Below are positions 13,016 through 24,400 of a stretch of DNA of 64,000 nucleotides, piece after piece. The notes below the pieces were generated by a model. It saw nothing but the letters and a program-made list of their open reading frames with translations, was not told where the DNA came from and did no database searches. Every line of letters starts with the position of its first letter. Position 1 is the stretch's first letter. A program made the position numbers and the translations under genes. Source of the DNA: Gordionus sp. m RMFG-2023. Lineage: Eukaryota; Nematomorpha; Gordioida; Chordodea; Parachordodidae. The stretch covers positions 6,951,985 to 7,015,984 of the forward strand of contig NC_088776.1 in assembly GCF_954871325.1 (NCBI RefSeq), read 5' to 3'.

Positions 13016-16000
13016 TAATAAAATTCATGATTCTCGTATCCTCAGCCCAATCCATATAGTTTTTATTTCAATTGCATAAAATTGATGTATAATTAAATAA
13101 CTGCAAAAAAAGAAATTGTAATGATGAGTTAATAAAATTTCTGAAACAATTATTGGGTTTGGGTTATATATTATATATTTTTTTGGCTGATAAAATTTTC
13201 TTATATCTATCAGTGTTTAAGGTTTAAAAGTAGGTAAAATAATATTCAAATTATCGTGGGAAAAAATATTAAAAAACAAGGAAGAGATATTTAAATTAAA
13301 TTAAATTTTCTAAAATTTAAAATAAAATATAACCCATTTACAATAGAAATCATTGCATTCACAATTCATGGATTTTAAATTTCTTTAAAAAAAATTAAAT
13401 TTTTTATTTTTTTGTTAGGGGAGTGGAGGTTGTCCACATGTCCTCCTCCCCCGCTGGCTACGCGCCTATCATGGATAGTCTTGCATTTAAAAAACATTCA
13501 ATTGTTTTTTCTGTATTCATTTAGGTTAACCATCAAGACTTTAGTGAATAGGGTGCACTTGCAAGGGGCCTGTATTGCCTCAATGTGATTTTTTAAAATA
13601 TATGTTTTATGATTTCAAAGATTATCAAAAAATATTAAAGTGCCCACTTCTTTTTCTTATGACAACAGAACACTACTAAGCAAATATGTTTTGTAAGGTA
13701 TTTTAAATGCAAGGATTCCCTATTTTTTATCTTTTAGATTGCAAAAAAAAATCTTTTAAAGATCAATAAATTTGAGATAAAAAATAAATTTATTTTAATA
13801 TAAATATAAAGTTATTTTTAACACTTGTTTAAACAAGGAAACCATAATTATCTATATTTAACATTTTCAGGGTTATAAATATTATATTAATGTATATATA
13901 AAAATAAAAAATTATGACAATATTTATTTGCAACTTGATGAATGTATTAAAAATTAATATATAGGCTAAGGCAGTAAAATAAGTTAAGTTATAACTTTAA
14001 TTAATATAATTCCTATTTAAATTCTATCTACATATTGTATAAAAGCCAGTCAACTTAATCTAATTTAATTTCTTTATACACTGAATGACTTTTTTTAAAT
14101 TAATATAATTCCACTTTCAGGTGATAAATTATTGAAAAGAAATATAATAAGAAATAAATATTTAAGATTATAATACATAAATTTATTATTATAAAGTTTA
14201 AAGAGTAAAGATTTTTAAATTTTGAATAATATTATAAAATTAAAAATAAATGGTTTTCCGAGATGGGAATGGCACGAGGTCAAAAAATTTAACATTATAA
14301 ATAAGAAGGGTCTTGTATTCTTAGAAAAATTATATCACAGTGAAACCTCTGTAAGCTGGCCACTCAAAAACTGTGTTATGCTTTGGTAAAGTGCTCAAAT
14401 AAGGATTCGATTAACTTTTTAATAAGATTTTAGTAGGAGGAATCGATCTAAAAAGGGGGGGGGGCAAAATAAAGGAGTTTACCTTTCTATTCTCTAGGCA
14501 AAAATGGGTGCAGAGAGGGCAATCAGGGGCCCGTGATACGGGGGCTTAAATTTGGGGAGTTTCTTTATTAAATATCTTAATATTAAAATCGATTCATGTC
14601 TATTTAATTAAAAAATTATTCCGCTTATAGTAATAAATGTATGTTTTTACAAAAATAACCATTCATTCACATAGAAATACAATCATAGGTGTAATCATTT
14701 CTTAAATATTTTTGGTTATACAATAAACAAAATAAATATAACATTTAGCTAACAAATTTCGCATCAGATTCATATATAGATAAAATAATACTTTCAGTGT
14801 CTAATCATGATCCTTATTCAATGGTCGTTAAAAAGCCATACAATAAAAAGAAGTATTAACTGAAAGTCAATTTTCTATACTATAAACTCTAAACGAATAG
14901 GTTCTTTAATAACCTTAACTAAAGATGAATATGAAAGAGTACCCAAAGATAATAAAATCAAGCTACTATTTATATAATTATAGATATGAGTGATCTAAAT
15001 CCCAATTATTGAAATTTTTATTAGATTCAAATCCACAAAGTTATAAGTCTATTTCAAAAACATGGATTGGTAAATGTTGAGCAAAGATGAAGAGTGTATT
15101 TGTTACTGAAAGCTACATAAAGTAAGAAGTGTCAGATTGTCATACAAATCACTTTTGGACCTTTTATAAATATTCAAACCTGACGGCCAAAATTTATTTA
15201 GAAATTTCAAAAATAGTTTGAACAGTTTCAATATATCCTCAATCTAACTTATATATATTATGTGTTTGGAGGAAGAATTTTAATACATTCATTCAGAAGC
15301 TGTAAAAAGAATATTTAATAGATACACAGATAATCTGCATAAAATAACTTAGTATTTATGGATATACTAAGTACAAACAAAGTCCTACATATGTTCGATT
15401 GAAAGACACCATTATGAATATCTTAGAGCATATAAATCTTTAGATTATAATATATCTATAAATTATTTAACTATATTTTGCATTACAGAACAATTTCTCA
15501 AAAAATAGTTACTGAAAATATTTGGTAAAATAAGATTCAGGTAATTTAAAAAAAAGAATTTTTGAGCCAGGCTTGTGACGCCACTGCTTGGGAGCTCTTC
15601 CGAACATTCATAAAAATTCTTAGAAATTGTTATTTGGTTAAAGCAATTTAGTTACATATATATATGCTGGTTTGTTTTTGATTAGTAGAAGAAATAAAAA
15701 GATAAAAAATTATGTATTAAATTTAGGGGAAATAAAATATGTTTATAAATTAAGGCCAATGCTATGTTTGTAATAAAGAAGGTAATAAATTAACTAGAAT
15801 TATCATTCATTTATTATATAATTATTGTCAAATATTTGAATAAAAGAGCTAGATATACTGATATATTTTTAGGGCCTCAAAAGGTCCCCAATTACAAGAT
15901 GTTTTGTTCCGAAGGGTCTCTCATGAGTCCTAAAATATGAATTTTTAAGGGGTACCGTGAAACTTTCCCACTATTAATATGGCCAGTCCGCCCTTGCAAA

Positions 16001-16386
16001 AAATAAAGTAATTCTATAAAAAATAATATGTAAGTATAATTAATCATTTTTGAAATAATTTTTTAATTTTTATACAAAAAGTATGTTATACTACATATTT
16101 ATTAGAGTATAAAATTAATATTAACTAATAATAATGTTTAAAAAGATAAATGCTACCCGGACAAAGACGAGTATGGGAGCTCCTTGAAAATAACCCTCCT
16201 TGTAAAATCTTAGTTCTGCCTATAATGTCATGGCACTTTTTAAAAAAAGTTGATTATATGAATATGTACCATATCTGGATTTTAATATTCTCACTTCACC
16301 CGCAATGTTTAATTTTAGTTAAGTTTGACTATAAAAAAATGTAACAAAATAAGAAAATATATTTAACATTTAATTTGGTTATTAGT
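13016..16386. other. Gene-free stretch with transposon ends
   Basis: 13413-13470 carries a G-rich/C-rich hairpin and CTACGCGCCT, like a CAGGCGCG hAT end. 14338-14375 (CAGTGAAACCTCTGTAAGCTGG) looks like a pogo/Tigger-type terminal repeat, with no partner found. 14450-14570 and 15870-15990 are G-rich patches of the kind seen just inside hAT ends. No gene recognised; short ORFs here have no family features. Confidence 0.45.
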
Positions 16387-16553
16387 AGGAAATTTTGGCA
16401 AAAAAATGTTACATTTCCTAGTTTGTATATGGTGTCTTTTGATTTTCCATTTGATGCATTATGTATATTAGGAAATATTGACAAAAATGTTACATTTCCT
16501 AGTTTGCATATGGTGTCTATCGATTTTCCATTTGATATTATTGTATACATAAC
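16387..16553. repeat. Two-unit tandem duplication, 83-bp period
   Basis: A unit starting AGGAAATTTTGGC at 16387 is repeated from 16470, with about 90% identity by eye (shared blocks ATGTTACATTTCCTAGTTTG and GATTTTCCATTTGAT). It lies about 180 bp upstream of the DM13 gene start. ORFs on both strands here simply reflect the duplication. Confidence 0.8.
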
Positions 16554-16735
16554 ATAGTTTCTCTATCAACATATGTAGGGTTAATTATATAAATCCTTGA
16601 ACATACACCTTTATTGTAAACAACGTTACATACTATTTTGATTATTTTTTTGAAACAAATTATTGTTAATTAAAATTTATGTAAACGAAAATTTAATTTT
16701 TTTCCATACATAAATATAATTTGAATAACAACGAG

Positions 16736-17667
16736 ATGACTGAAAAATTATGGCATATTTTGACTTCCTTCTTTCTGCAATTTCTTATAGGTAAATAATT
16801 TCAATTAATTTTATAATAAACATTATTATAGAGTAGTTTTTTTATTAAAATATATTTTTAAAATTCATTTGATGGATTATCAATTAAATTGATCAATACA
16901 ATATGATAATCACATTTTACCTATTATCTACAGAATTTAACTCTTAAAATTATTTACATTTCCAATGATTTGAAGTTTACAGTCAATCTGCATGCAGTGG
17001 AGATTTTATTGGTTCGTTTGTAGGGCCGAGAGCAAATGGAGCTACTTGGTATGATTTGAGTGGAAGGGTTTATATAGAAAATGAGAAAACCATTTGTATA
17101 CAAAATCTTAGTTACAACGGACAAGGCCCTGGTAGACTTTAATTTTCAATTATAACTATAAAATTTTGAAGATAATATACTTAGACAAACTCTTATAATT
17201 TATTGTTCATTTTAAAAAAAAAAATAGATGTAAAAATATTTATTGGATTAAAAAATGTCCATCAAGCTGAGCCTAACAGTAGTGGTCGCACAATACCAGA
17301 TGAAAGGGGCAGGTAATGTGTTCTTTAGTTATTTTTTGACATCAACAAAACAATTGATACAACTATTAATAAATTCAGAACTAAAATAATTCATTCAAAA
17401 TTGATTTAGGATTTCAAATTTGAGATCATACAACGACGAAACGATACGCTTAAAATTGAGCGGAATAAATGCTTCGCAACTGAAATGGCTGTCTATTTGG
17501 TGTGAACAATTTGCGGTTATTTTTCAACATTTTTTAATGTCATTATTAAGAAAAATGAGGAAGGAAGGAAGGAAGGAAAATGAGAAAGAAATATACATCC
17601 ATTTTTTTAACGTATGATTAAAATTACCATTATTTTACAGGTGGACTTTGGACATGTTAATTTTTGA
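16736..17667 (+). CDS. Secreted DM13-domain protein, five exons, complete
   Basis: Exons 16736-16790, 16976-17131, 17228-17312, 17410-17515 and 17641-17667 join through GT-AG introns of 96-185 bp. Phases agree at each junction (1, 1, 2, 0) and give 142 residues plus a stop. Residues 1-19 look like a signal peptide (MTEKLWHILTSFFLQFLIV). The rest is one DM13 domain: a G.V...ENEKTI.I.N.SYNGQGPD block, a SGRTIPDERGR block and the signature LKWLSIWCEQFAVDFGHVNF at the C-terminus. Cysteines lie in ACSGD, TICIQ and IWCEQ. DM13 domains occur in animal extracellular proteins such as Skeletor and Knickkopf and are thought to carry a redox function; the function here is inferred. The exon 2 acceptor (TTGAAG) and exon 4 donor (GCG/GTTATT) are weak matches. 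No lesion is seen. TE copies flank it on both sides. Confidence 0.85.
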
Positions 17668-17913
17668 TCATCGTGGAAGAAGATAAATCATTCTACCCTA
17701 ATTATTCTTATATATATTGTGATTGTATTTTTATTCTTACGTGCATTTTTATCTCTTTGAAAAATATTGAAAAAAAAATTATATGTCCTTACTTATTGGG
17801 AGAAATAATATTTATACACATTTAAGAAAAAGCTGTGGTTTATTTATCCAACCTGTAAAAATATTTTCAGTATAATAATAAAATTGTGAGTATTTTATTA
17901 ATTTTACCATATA

Positions 17914-18061
17914 CAGTGTTGTGCAGATTTAATTTAAAACATTTCCATATTTTTAATCTGTTTGTAAATAAAATTATTTAACTTGTAAAAATTAATAAGA
18001 TTATTTTCAAATAAATTATTAAAAATATAGAAATATTTTGAATTAAATCTGCACAACACTG
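17914..18061. mobile_element. Tc1/mariner-type MITE, 148 bp
   Basis: Nearly perfect inverted repeats of about 45 bp start CAGTGTTGTGCAGATTTAAT and end with the complement; TA dinucleotides lie directly outside at 17912-17913 and 18062-18063. The CAGTG start with a TA target fits Tc1/mariner mobilisation. No coding sequence. It lies about 250 bp downstream of the DM13 stop codon. Confidence 0.85.
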
Positions 18062-18116
18062 TAAATAATAATAACATGTCAGTATCTTATAATTCAAAAT
18101 ATTTTTCAGTAATATA

Positions 18117-20017
18117 CAGGCGCGTACGCAGGAATTTGGTCTGAAGGGGGGGGGGGGGAATAAAAATTTTTAAGAAATATTATTGTTATTTAAAAATATA
18201 AAGCATAAATTTATTAGGATTAATAACTATATCTAATACACAATTTTAAATTATGTAAATTAAAAAATATTAAACGGATATAACTGGCGGCATATGAAAA
18301 ACTATATAAAATAAATGTAAATTATAAAATATAAAGTGATTATAACCACCATATGAATCACTTAAATGACCCAAAATAGAGATTTGAATTTTTTGAGCCT
18401 TTAAAATTTATTTTATATATTATTAAAATTTAAATGTTAGAAATATAAATTAATATACAAAAAGTTTCTTAGGAATAACTGTATTTTGTATGTTATATAT
18501 TTAAAATGTAAAATCCAATCTTCATTGGGATTGAGCTAATTTTTCAATTATCTCATCCTTGCTTGGCGTCAAATGCCTATGAATATTCAAAGATCCAAAC
18601 CATTCAATCTACTTTCAGAAGTTTTACTTCTTAGGTATGTTTATTCGCCTCGTATTTTAATTTTTTTTCAATATACCCAGGCCGGGCCTGAAAATTTTTT
18701 TAAAAAAAATATCCAGACCGGGTTATATATTTTAAAACCAATTTGAAATCGGCTATAAAAATCAAAAGTTAATATAATTTATTTTAAAAAAATCCAGGCA
18801 GGCCCTAAAAATTTTATTTTAAAAAAAGCTGGGCCGGGCCTGAAAATTTTTTTAAAAAAAAAACCTGAGAAATGATATCTCTGCAGGACTCTGTTATTCT
18901 TCTTAAAAAGGAGAATATTTTCTCATAGTTTACTAATGGGATGAGTTGCTAATATATATAACTATTTTAATACATTGAAAATTTAATCTAAAATGTGTTT
19001 GAAATAATGCAAAGCATTTTTTGGGACTATATCAACCATAGTTAATCTTTTAAACATAGTTATTCAGCTAATAAGGCATCATAAGTTACTTTATTCATGA
19101 CAAAAATCTAACAAATATTTTTTTTCCTATCACCATCTGAGAAGTCTTTTGTGAAAGTAATTTTTGGAGATTGGTAAGTGGTGCATGATGAATTAAAAAT
19201 TGTTCATTTATTTGGGTTATAAATGTATCTAAGAAGAGGGAACATTTGTTTTATATTACTCTTCTACTGATCCTATATTAATATTTTGACGATGAGCTTG
19301 TCTTGCTGCAAATCGAGGGAGACAAATATTAAACACGTATAGCTCTACTTTTGACTCAACAATAACTTATAAAATATGAAATTTTTCATCAACATTAGCC
19401 CTGATTTCCTTGAGTTCTAATAAAATGCTCTCTGCTATTTTCGTCTTCTTAATCAAGTAAATGTCATGTTTTTGAAAAGTATTATATAATGTATAATTAA
19501 ACAAAGCATTCTTGAGAAAAAAAATTTGGAATAAGTATTGAATCCAATAATTTCCTTGCTTCTGGGGAAATATTTCTTTCAGGCCATGATATTTCAGTAA
19601 TAGCCTTAATAATCGGCCCTTCTAACTCCATAAAAGCAGTTACTGCTTGATGGCTGAGACTCCATCTCGTTAAACAAGCTTGCAATCTCTTTCTCCCTGT
19701 TGGACAAGGAGTTTCAGAAATAGTTAATATTTGACTAGAAATTTGAAAATGCTAGATAAATATTACGGAAATTTTAAAATAATAAGTAAATATTACGCCA
19801 AGGAAAACTTGAAATCGAAATTAATTGATAAAATAACTTAATTGATGAATTTGATAAATAAATGTAATTAAATATATATTTAATATGAGATAGGAATAAA
19901 TATTAACAAATATAAATATTAAACAATAATATTTTTGAAAAATATATCCGGCATCTGCATTAATGGCTTCTTTTTTTTGGGGGGGGGGGATTTGTTTCCT
20001 TGCCGCGTATTCGCCTG
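18117..20017 (-). mobile_element. hAT element copy 1 (CAGGCGCGTACGCAGG ends, inner G-tract)
   Basis: The ends CAGGCGCGTACGCAGGAA (left) and CGCGTATTCGCCTG (right) are inverted, and each is followed inward by a run of about 10-14 G on the same strand. The target duplication is GTAATATA / GTAGTATA (one mismatch). The minus strand encodes pieces of a ZMYM1-like hAT transposase, e.g. 19685-19497 with ISPEARKLLDSILIPNFF. Coding is broken and internally shortened. The GC-rich module at about 18670-18890 is probably an older nested insertion, since copy 2 has it at the same place. Confidence 0.85.
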
Positions 20018-20337
20018 GTAGTATATCTATTATTCAATATTCTAAATTTGCCACTGTATATTTTTTTTTCAGACTTTAAAAGCATATTCCCCCCCCCCCT
20101 TATTTTTGATGGTATATATTTTTTTCTTAGTCTTTTTAAAGCATATTTTTTCCCCATTATTAATCGTAAAAAATTTAAATGAAATAAAATTATTAAATTA
20201 TATTATTTCATTATTAAATATACCTAGTAAATTAAATTTAATGACTTGTTCGTGTATAAGAGAAATTAGAATTTAACTAATAGAGCATATATATCATGTT
20301 TACCTACATAATTTGCAAGGTTTACCTAGGCATTTAC

Positions 20338-20507
20338 AATTTAGCAACGTCAAAAAATATTGCCTAAGCCTCGGGATTTCGATAATAGATGTCCAAACCT
20401 TTGTGCCATCTATGAGCAAAATCATAAGACTTGCGTAATATTTTTTCTAGGTAAAATATTGAGTTAGCCGTTTTTAAGAATTGGCTCAAATCGAGCAGTT
20501 TAACAAC
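20338..20507. mobile_element. hAT-type MITE, older copy of the TGTTGTTAAA family
   Basis: The right end GAGCAGTTTAACAACAACTA and the inner GAGTTAGCCGTTTTTAAGAATTGGCTC match the MITE at 319-539. The left inverted end is degraded (TAGCAACGTC), and the flanks TACAATTT / ACCAATTT are only near matches. Confidence 0.65.
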
Positions 20508-21435
20508 AACTAACCAATTTAATAAAATTAGTTATAAAAAATTATTACCTGCCAATTTTGGATTTTATACTGATATTCCATAATTTATATTGATTAAAAT
20601 ATACTAGAGGCATTAAAAATTCGCCAAAAAATTCTTCATAACCATATAATTTACAAAAATTGGAGGGGGAGGGGGTGTAAAGTTAGAGGTGTGATGCCAA
20701 ATTATTCTCTCAAAATCGAGGATTTAAAATATTTAATCAATATGTTTAAAATATAACATTAGGTTTATATATTTTATTTGAACTTTATTAAATTAATAAT
20801 TCTTCATAAAGTTAGAGTCAGTTCAGTGGAGCCTTTAGCGTTTTCAATTTGAAGTTGAGAGGACTAACTAAACCTAATAAAAAAAAATTAGTAAAATAAT
20901 AAATAATACAGATGTTTCTCCAGGGTTTTTTTAAGTAGAGTTGAGCACCTTTGTCCTTTCCATGACGATACTGGGCCAAACCAGATATTAGATTTCAAAA
21001 AATTTCCTAGTTATTATTATTCTTACTTTGCTAAGATTAATATAAGTTTAATTTAAAAAAGTAAATTATAATTACTAATATCATTATATATTAAAAAATT
21101 ATCTAAATTAGATATAAATAATTAATTTAAAATATGAATTTATCACACCATTAAAAGGTGTAAAAGCAAACTTTCGTATAATTTTTTTTTATAAATGAGA
21201 TTGTGCGGTAAAAAAATATAAATAAAAATAATACCTAAGATTCTAATTAAGTAAGTTAAAATAATGTGTTTCGTATTAGAGCCTTAGCAAGACTAAAAAA
21301 AACTATATATGATTTTTAATTAGTAATAAAATTTAATCTCACAAATTTTAGCACCTTGACCGATTTAATATTCCTAGCAATACTTAATTCTCTTGAATTT
21401 ATAATAATATAATAGTTTAATCAATTCAAAAGTCA
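20508..21435. other. AT-rich stretch downstream of the filamin-type gene
   Basis: A G-rich patch at 20660-20680 and otherwise AT-rich sequence. This would be the 3' flank or 3' UTR of the minus-strand filamin-type gene. No further exon was recognised. Confidence 0.45.
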
Positions 21436-24400
21436 TTAATGCATTTTTCTCCATTCTTCGTAGGATAGTTTATGAAAGCCCCCGAGACTGTTATCATTAT
21501 GATAGGATCCATCTAGGCTTAATTTATCGCTTCCGGTCAAACTGGAAGTAGCATCATTTTTTTCGTCGTAACTCTTTAAACTATTTGTGGTTTCCTTTCT
21601 GCCATTTGCCAAACCTTTAGACTTTCCGATATCACTATACCCTTTATTATCTCGAAATGTTTCGTATATGTAGTGTTCCGAATTGTGGCAATCGACCAAA
21701 CAATCCCCATGGGTAAAAACTGTCTTCGGTAGCCCTAATTGAATCGTGGTCATTCCCGCTAAGTTCAAATTTAGTTTCAGAATTTTCTTTGAGTTCTTGC
21801 AGGGTATCGTAAATGACGACGTTAAAAGGGGAGCCCAGCACGTGATTACCAGATCAAGTTACGTGTATATCATAATCACCCACTTCCGTCGGATCGTAAT
21901 TACAGTGAATTAACCTGTCCCTTACAGCATCCCGTTTCATGTGAACGTGAAACGCACCTAATATAAGAATTGAGATATTTATTTATTCTATTTGGTAACT
22001 CTAATTTATTATCAATTCTAGTCTAATTTAAATTAATTTCAACATCCTAAGAAATTGTAAATGAGCATATATAATATGTCTTGAATTTTTAGGTCCCCTT
22101 ATTTTAACATTTAGTTGTCCAGCACAAGCTCCTTTAGTGTCGATAGAGAAATGACTTTTAAAATTGGCTCCCCGCTTTTAATACCAGGACCATACAACTT
22201 AACCCTAGAGGCGTTAGATGTTTAAGATATCACATGTGTTTTTAGGGAGATATTTCTATAATTCATTTATAAATTGTACTTTTATCATATATTTATGAAA
22301 AAAACTAAAATTAGATATGATTTTATATGATGATGAAAATAAAATGTTGAAAAAAATATTAGTTACATTTAAAAAGAAATATAGTCATGTGAAACAAAAA
22401 TAAATTAAATTTAAAAAAAAAATCTTTGGAGTTTTTGTTTTAAATTTTCAAAATAAATTTCAATTTAATGCTAAAATACAAAACAAATCGATAATCTTTT
22501 TGTCAAATGATATCCTTAATGATATCTAAATCCATGGTAAGTAAAACTAACTTTAGACTTTAATATAAAACAAAAGTCTTTCTTTTGCACTGATTAATCG
22601 AGATTAAAAAAATTCAAAAACGATTACTTTTGAAAATTCCTATATTTGCATGTGTAAAGAAAGGATAATTAATAACTCGTGCTAGATTTGATCTCCTGAT
22701 ACTCTTGGATTGGATGGTCTTCGTTCAAATCGGCACCTAAATTTTCCGTTTCTCTCTTATATTTATGGTCATTATTTTTTTTTGAAATCCTTTTTGGTGA
22801 TCGTGTAATTATCGTATATATTGTATTGCTTCAAATTAAGCGAAGCGGAGCCATTTGATGGTAATTTAGAGGTAGGTCTTTCGTAGAAGTGATATGAGAG
22901 ATTGTAAGGTGAGGCTAGGATGTGCAAAAATTTTGATAAGTCATTGCCAACGATTGATTCGAGACTTTCGTAGCCCAGGTAAATCTGACATTCGCCCGAA
23001 TGATAAAAATATAAGTTATTATTCATTATAATTTAAACATTTTTCTTACAGTAAATTTTATGTAACTTATAAAGTATATATTTAATTTATAACAAAAGAA
23101 AAAAAATATTAACACATTAGAAAACAAGTATGATTTAAAAAAAAACTATATAATATGAAAAATTCATAGAAGTAGAACAGTATATTAACATGACTCATTT
23201 TAATCCCACGCTCGCAAAATCATCCTATAATTGAGAATATTCTATTCTTTTATAATTCTAATAAAAAATATAATGTACCTTTTTTTTACAATATAGGAGA
23301 AAGAGTAAGTTGAAATCATAATACTTTTGCTTTTTATGGATTATTTATTAACAATAAATTTGAAAATATTCCTTATATTTTATTTTTAAGGGTTTGAGAT
23401 TGGTCCCTTTTACAATTATTATATTTTTATGATAAGGTTAATTTGTAAATATTTATTATTAGGATAGGTTAATTTTTTTAAATTTATAATCACCTCAATC
23501 CCTAAAGAAAAAATTGATATGTGGTAAATGAAAGTCTTACCTATAGTGTCGATAATATACGAGTAGGTAAAAAGGCAAGGAGAGATTTGTTTGGCACTAA
23601 TATCGAAGTATTTAATATCTTCTGATTTATCGATAGACATATTTTGAGGTAAAAACTTGAAGACAGGTTGAAATGCGAGATTTGGATCGCCAGGTGATAA
23701 TTTATCACTGATGTCAATTTCTTTTTTAATTTCTAAGAAAAAACAAAAAAATAGAAATTTATGTTCCTTAAAAAGTAAAAATTATTACTGTCGTGTCACT
23801 CACACCTATTATAAGCAAGCGGCGTGCTAAAAATAATAAGTTTTGCTCAAATTAAATGGACGTTTACCTTTCTTTAGTTGTGGTCTAAACAATGGATTTA
23901 GTTCTTAATAATTATTATTTACTATAGACAAAATTAACTGAATTTATGAGATTTCATTTATATAAATATTTTTAAAAAAGTATAAGGGAAAACAAATTAC
24001 AAAATGCAGGCGCGTACGCAGGAATTTGGTCTGGAGGGGGGGGATAATAAAATTTTTTAAGAAATATTATTGTTAATTAAAAATACTAAGCATAAATTTA
24101 TCAGGACTAATAACTTTTCTAATACACAATTTTAAATTAATGTGAATTACAATAAATTTATATATAAAAACCGTCATTGAAAACTATAAAATAAATGTGA
24201 ATTAATATAAAGTGAATATAACCATGATATGAATCACTTAAATGACCCAAAATTGAAATTTGAATTTTTTGAGCCTTTAAAATATATAGAGTATAAAAAA
24301 TTTAAATGTTGGAAATATAAATTAATACACAAAAAGTTTCTTAGGAATAATTGTATTTTGTATGTTTTGAGCTAATTTTTCAATTATCTATCCTTGCTTG

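Noticed and set aside
16329-16557. ORFs of 60-73 codons on both strands
   Set aside because: They follow from the 83-bp tandem duplication; both repeats translate to the same low-information peptide.
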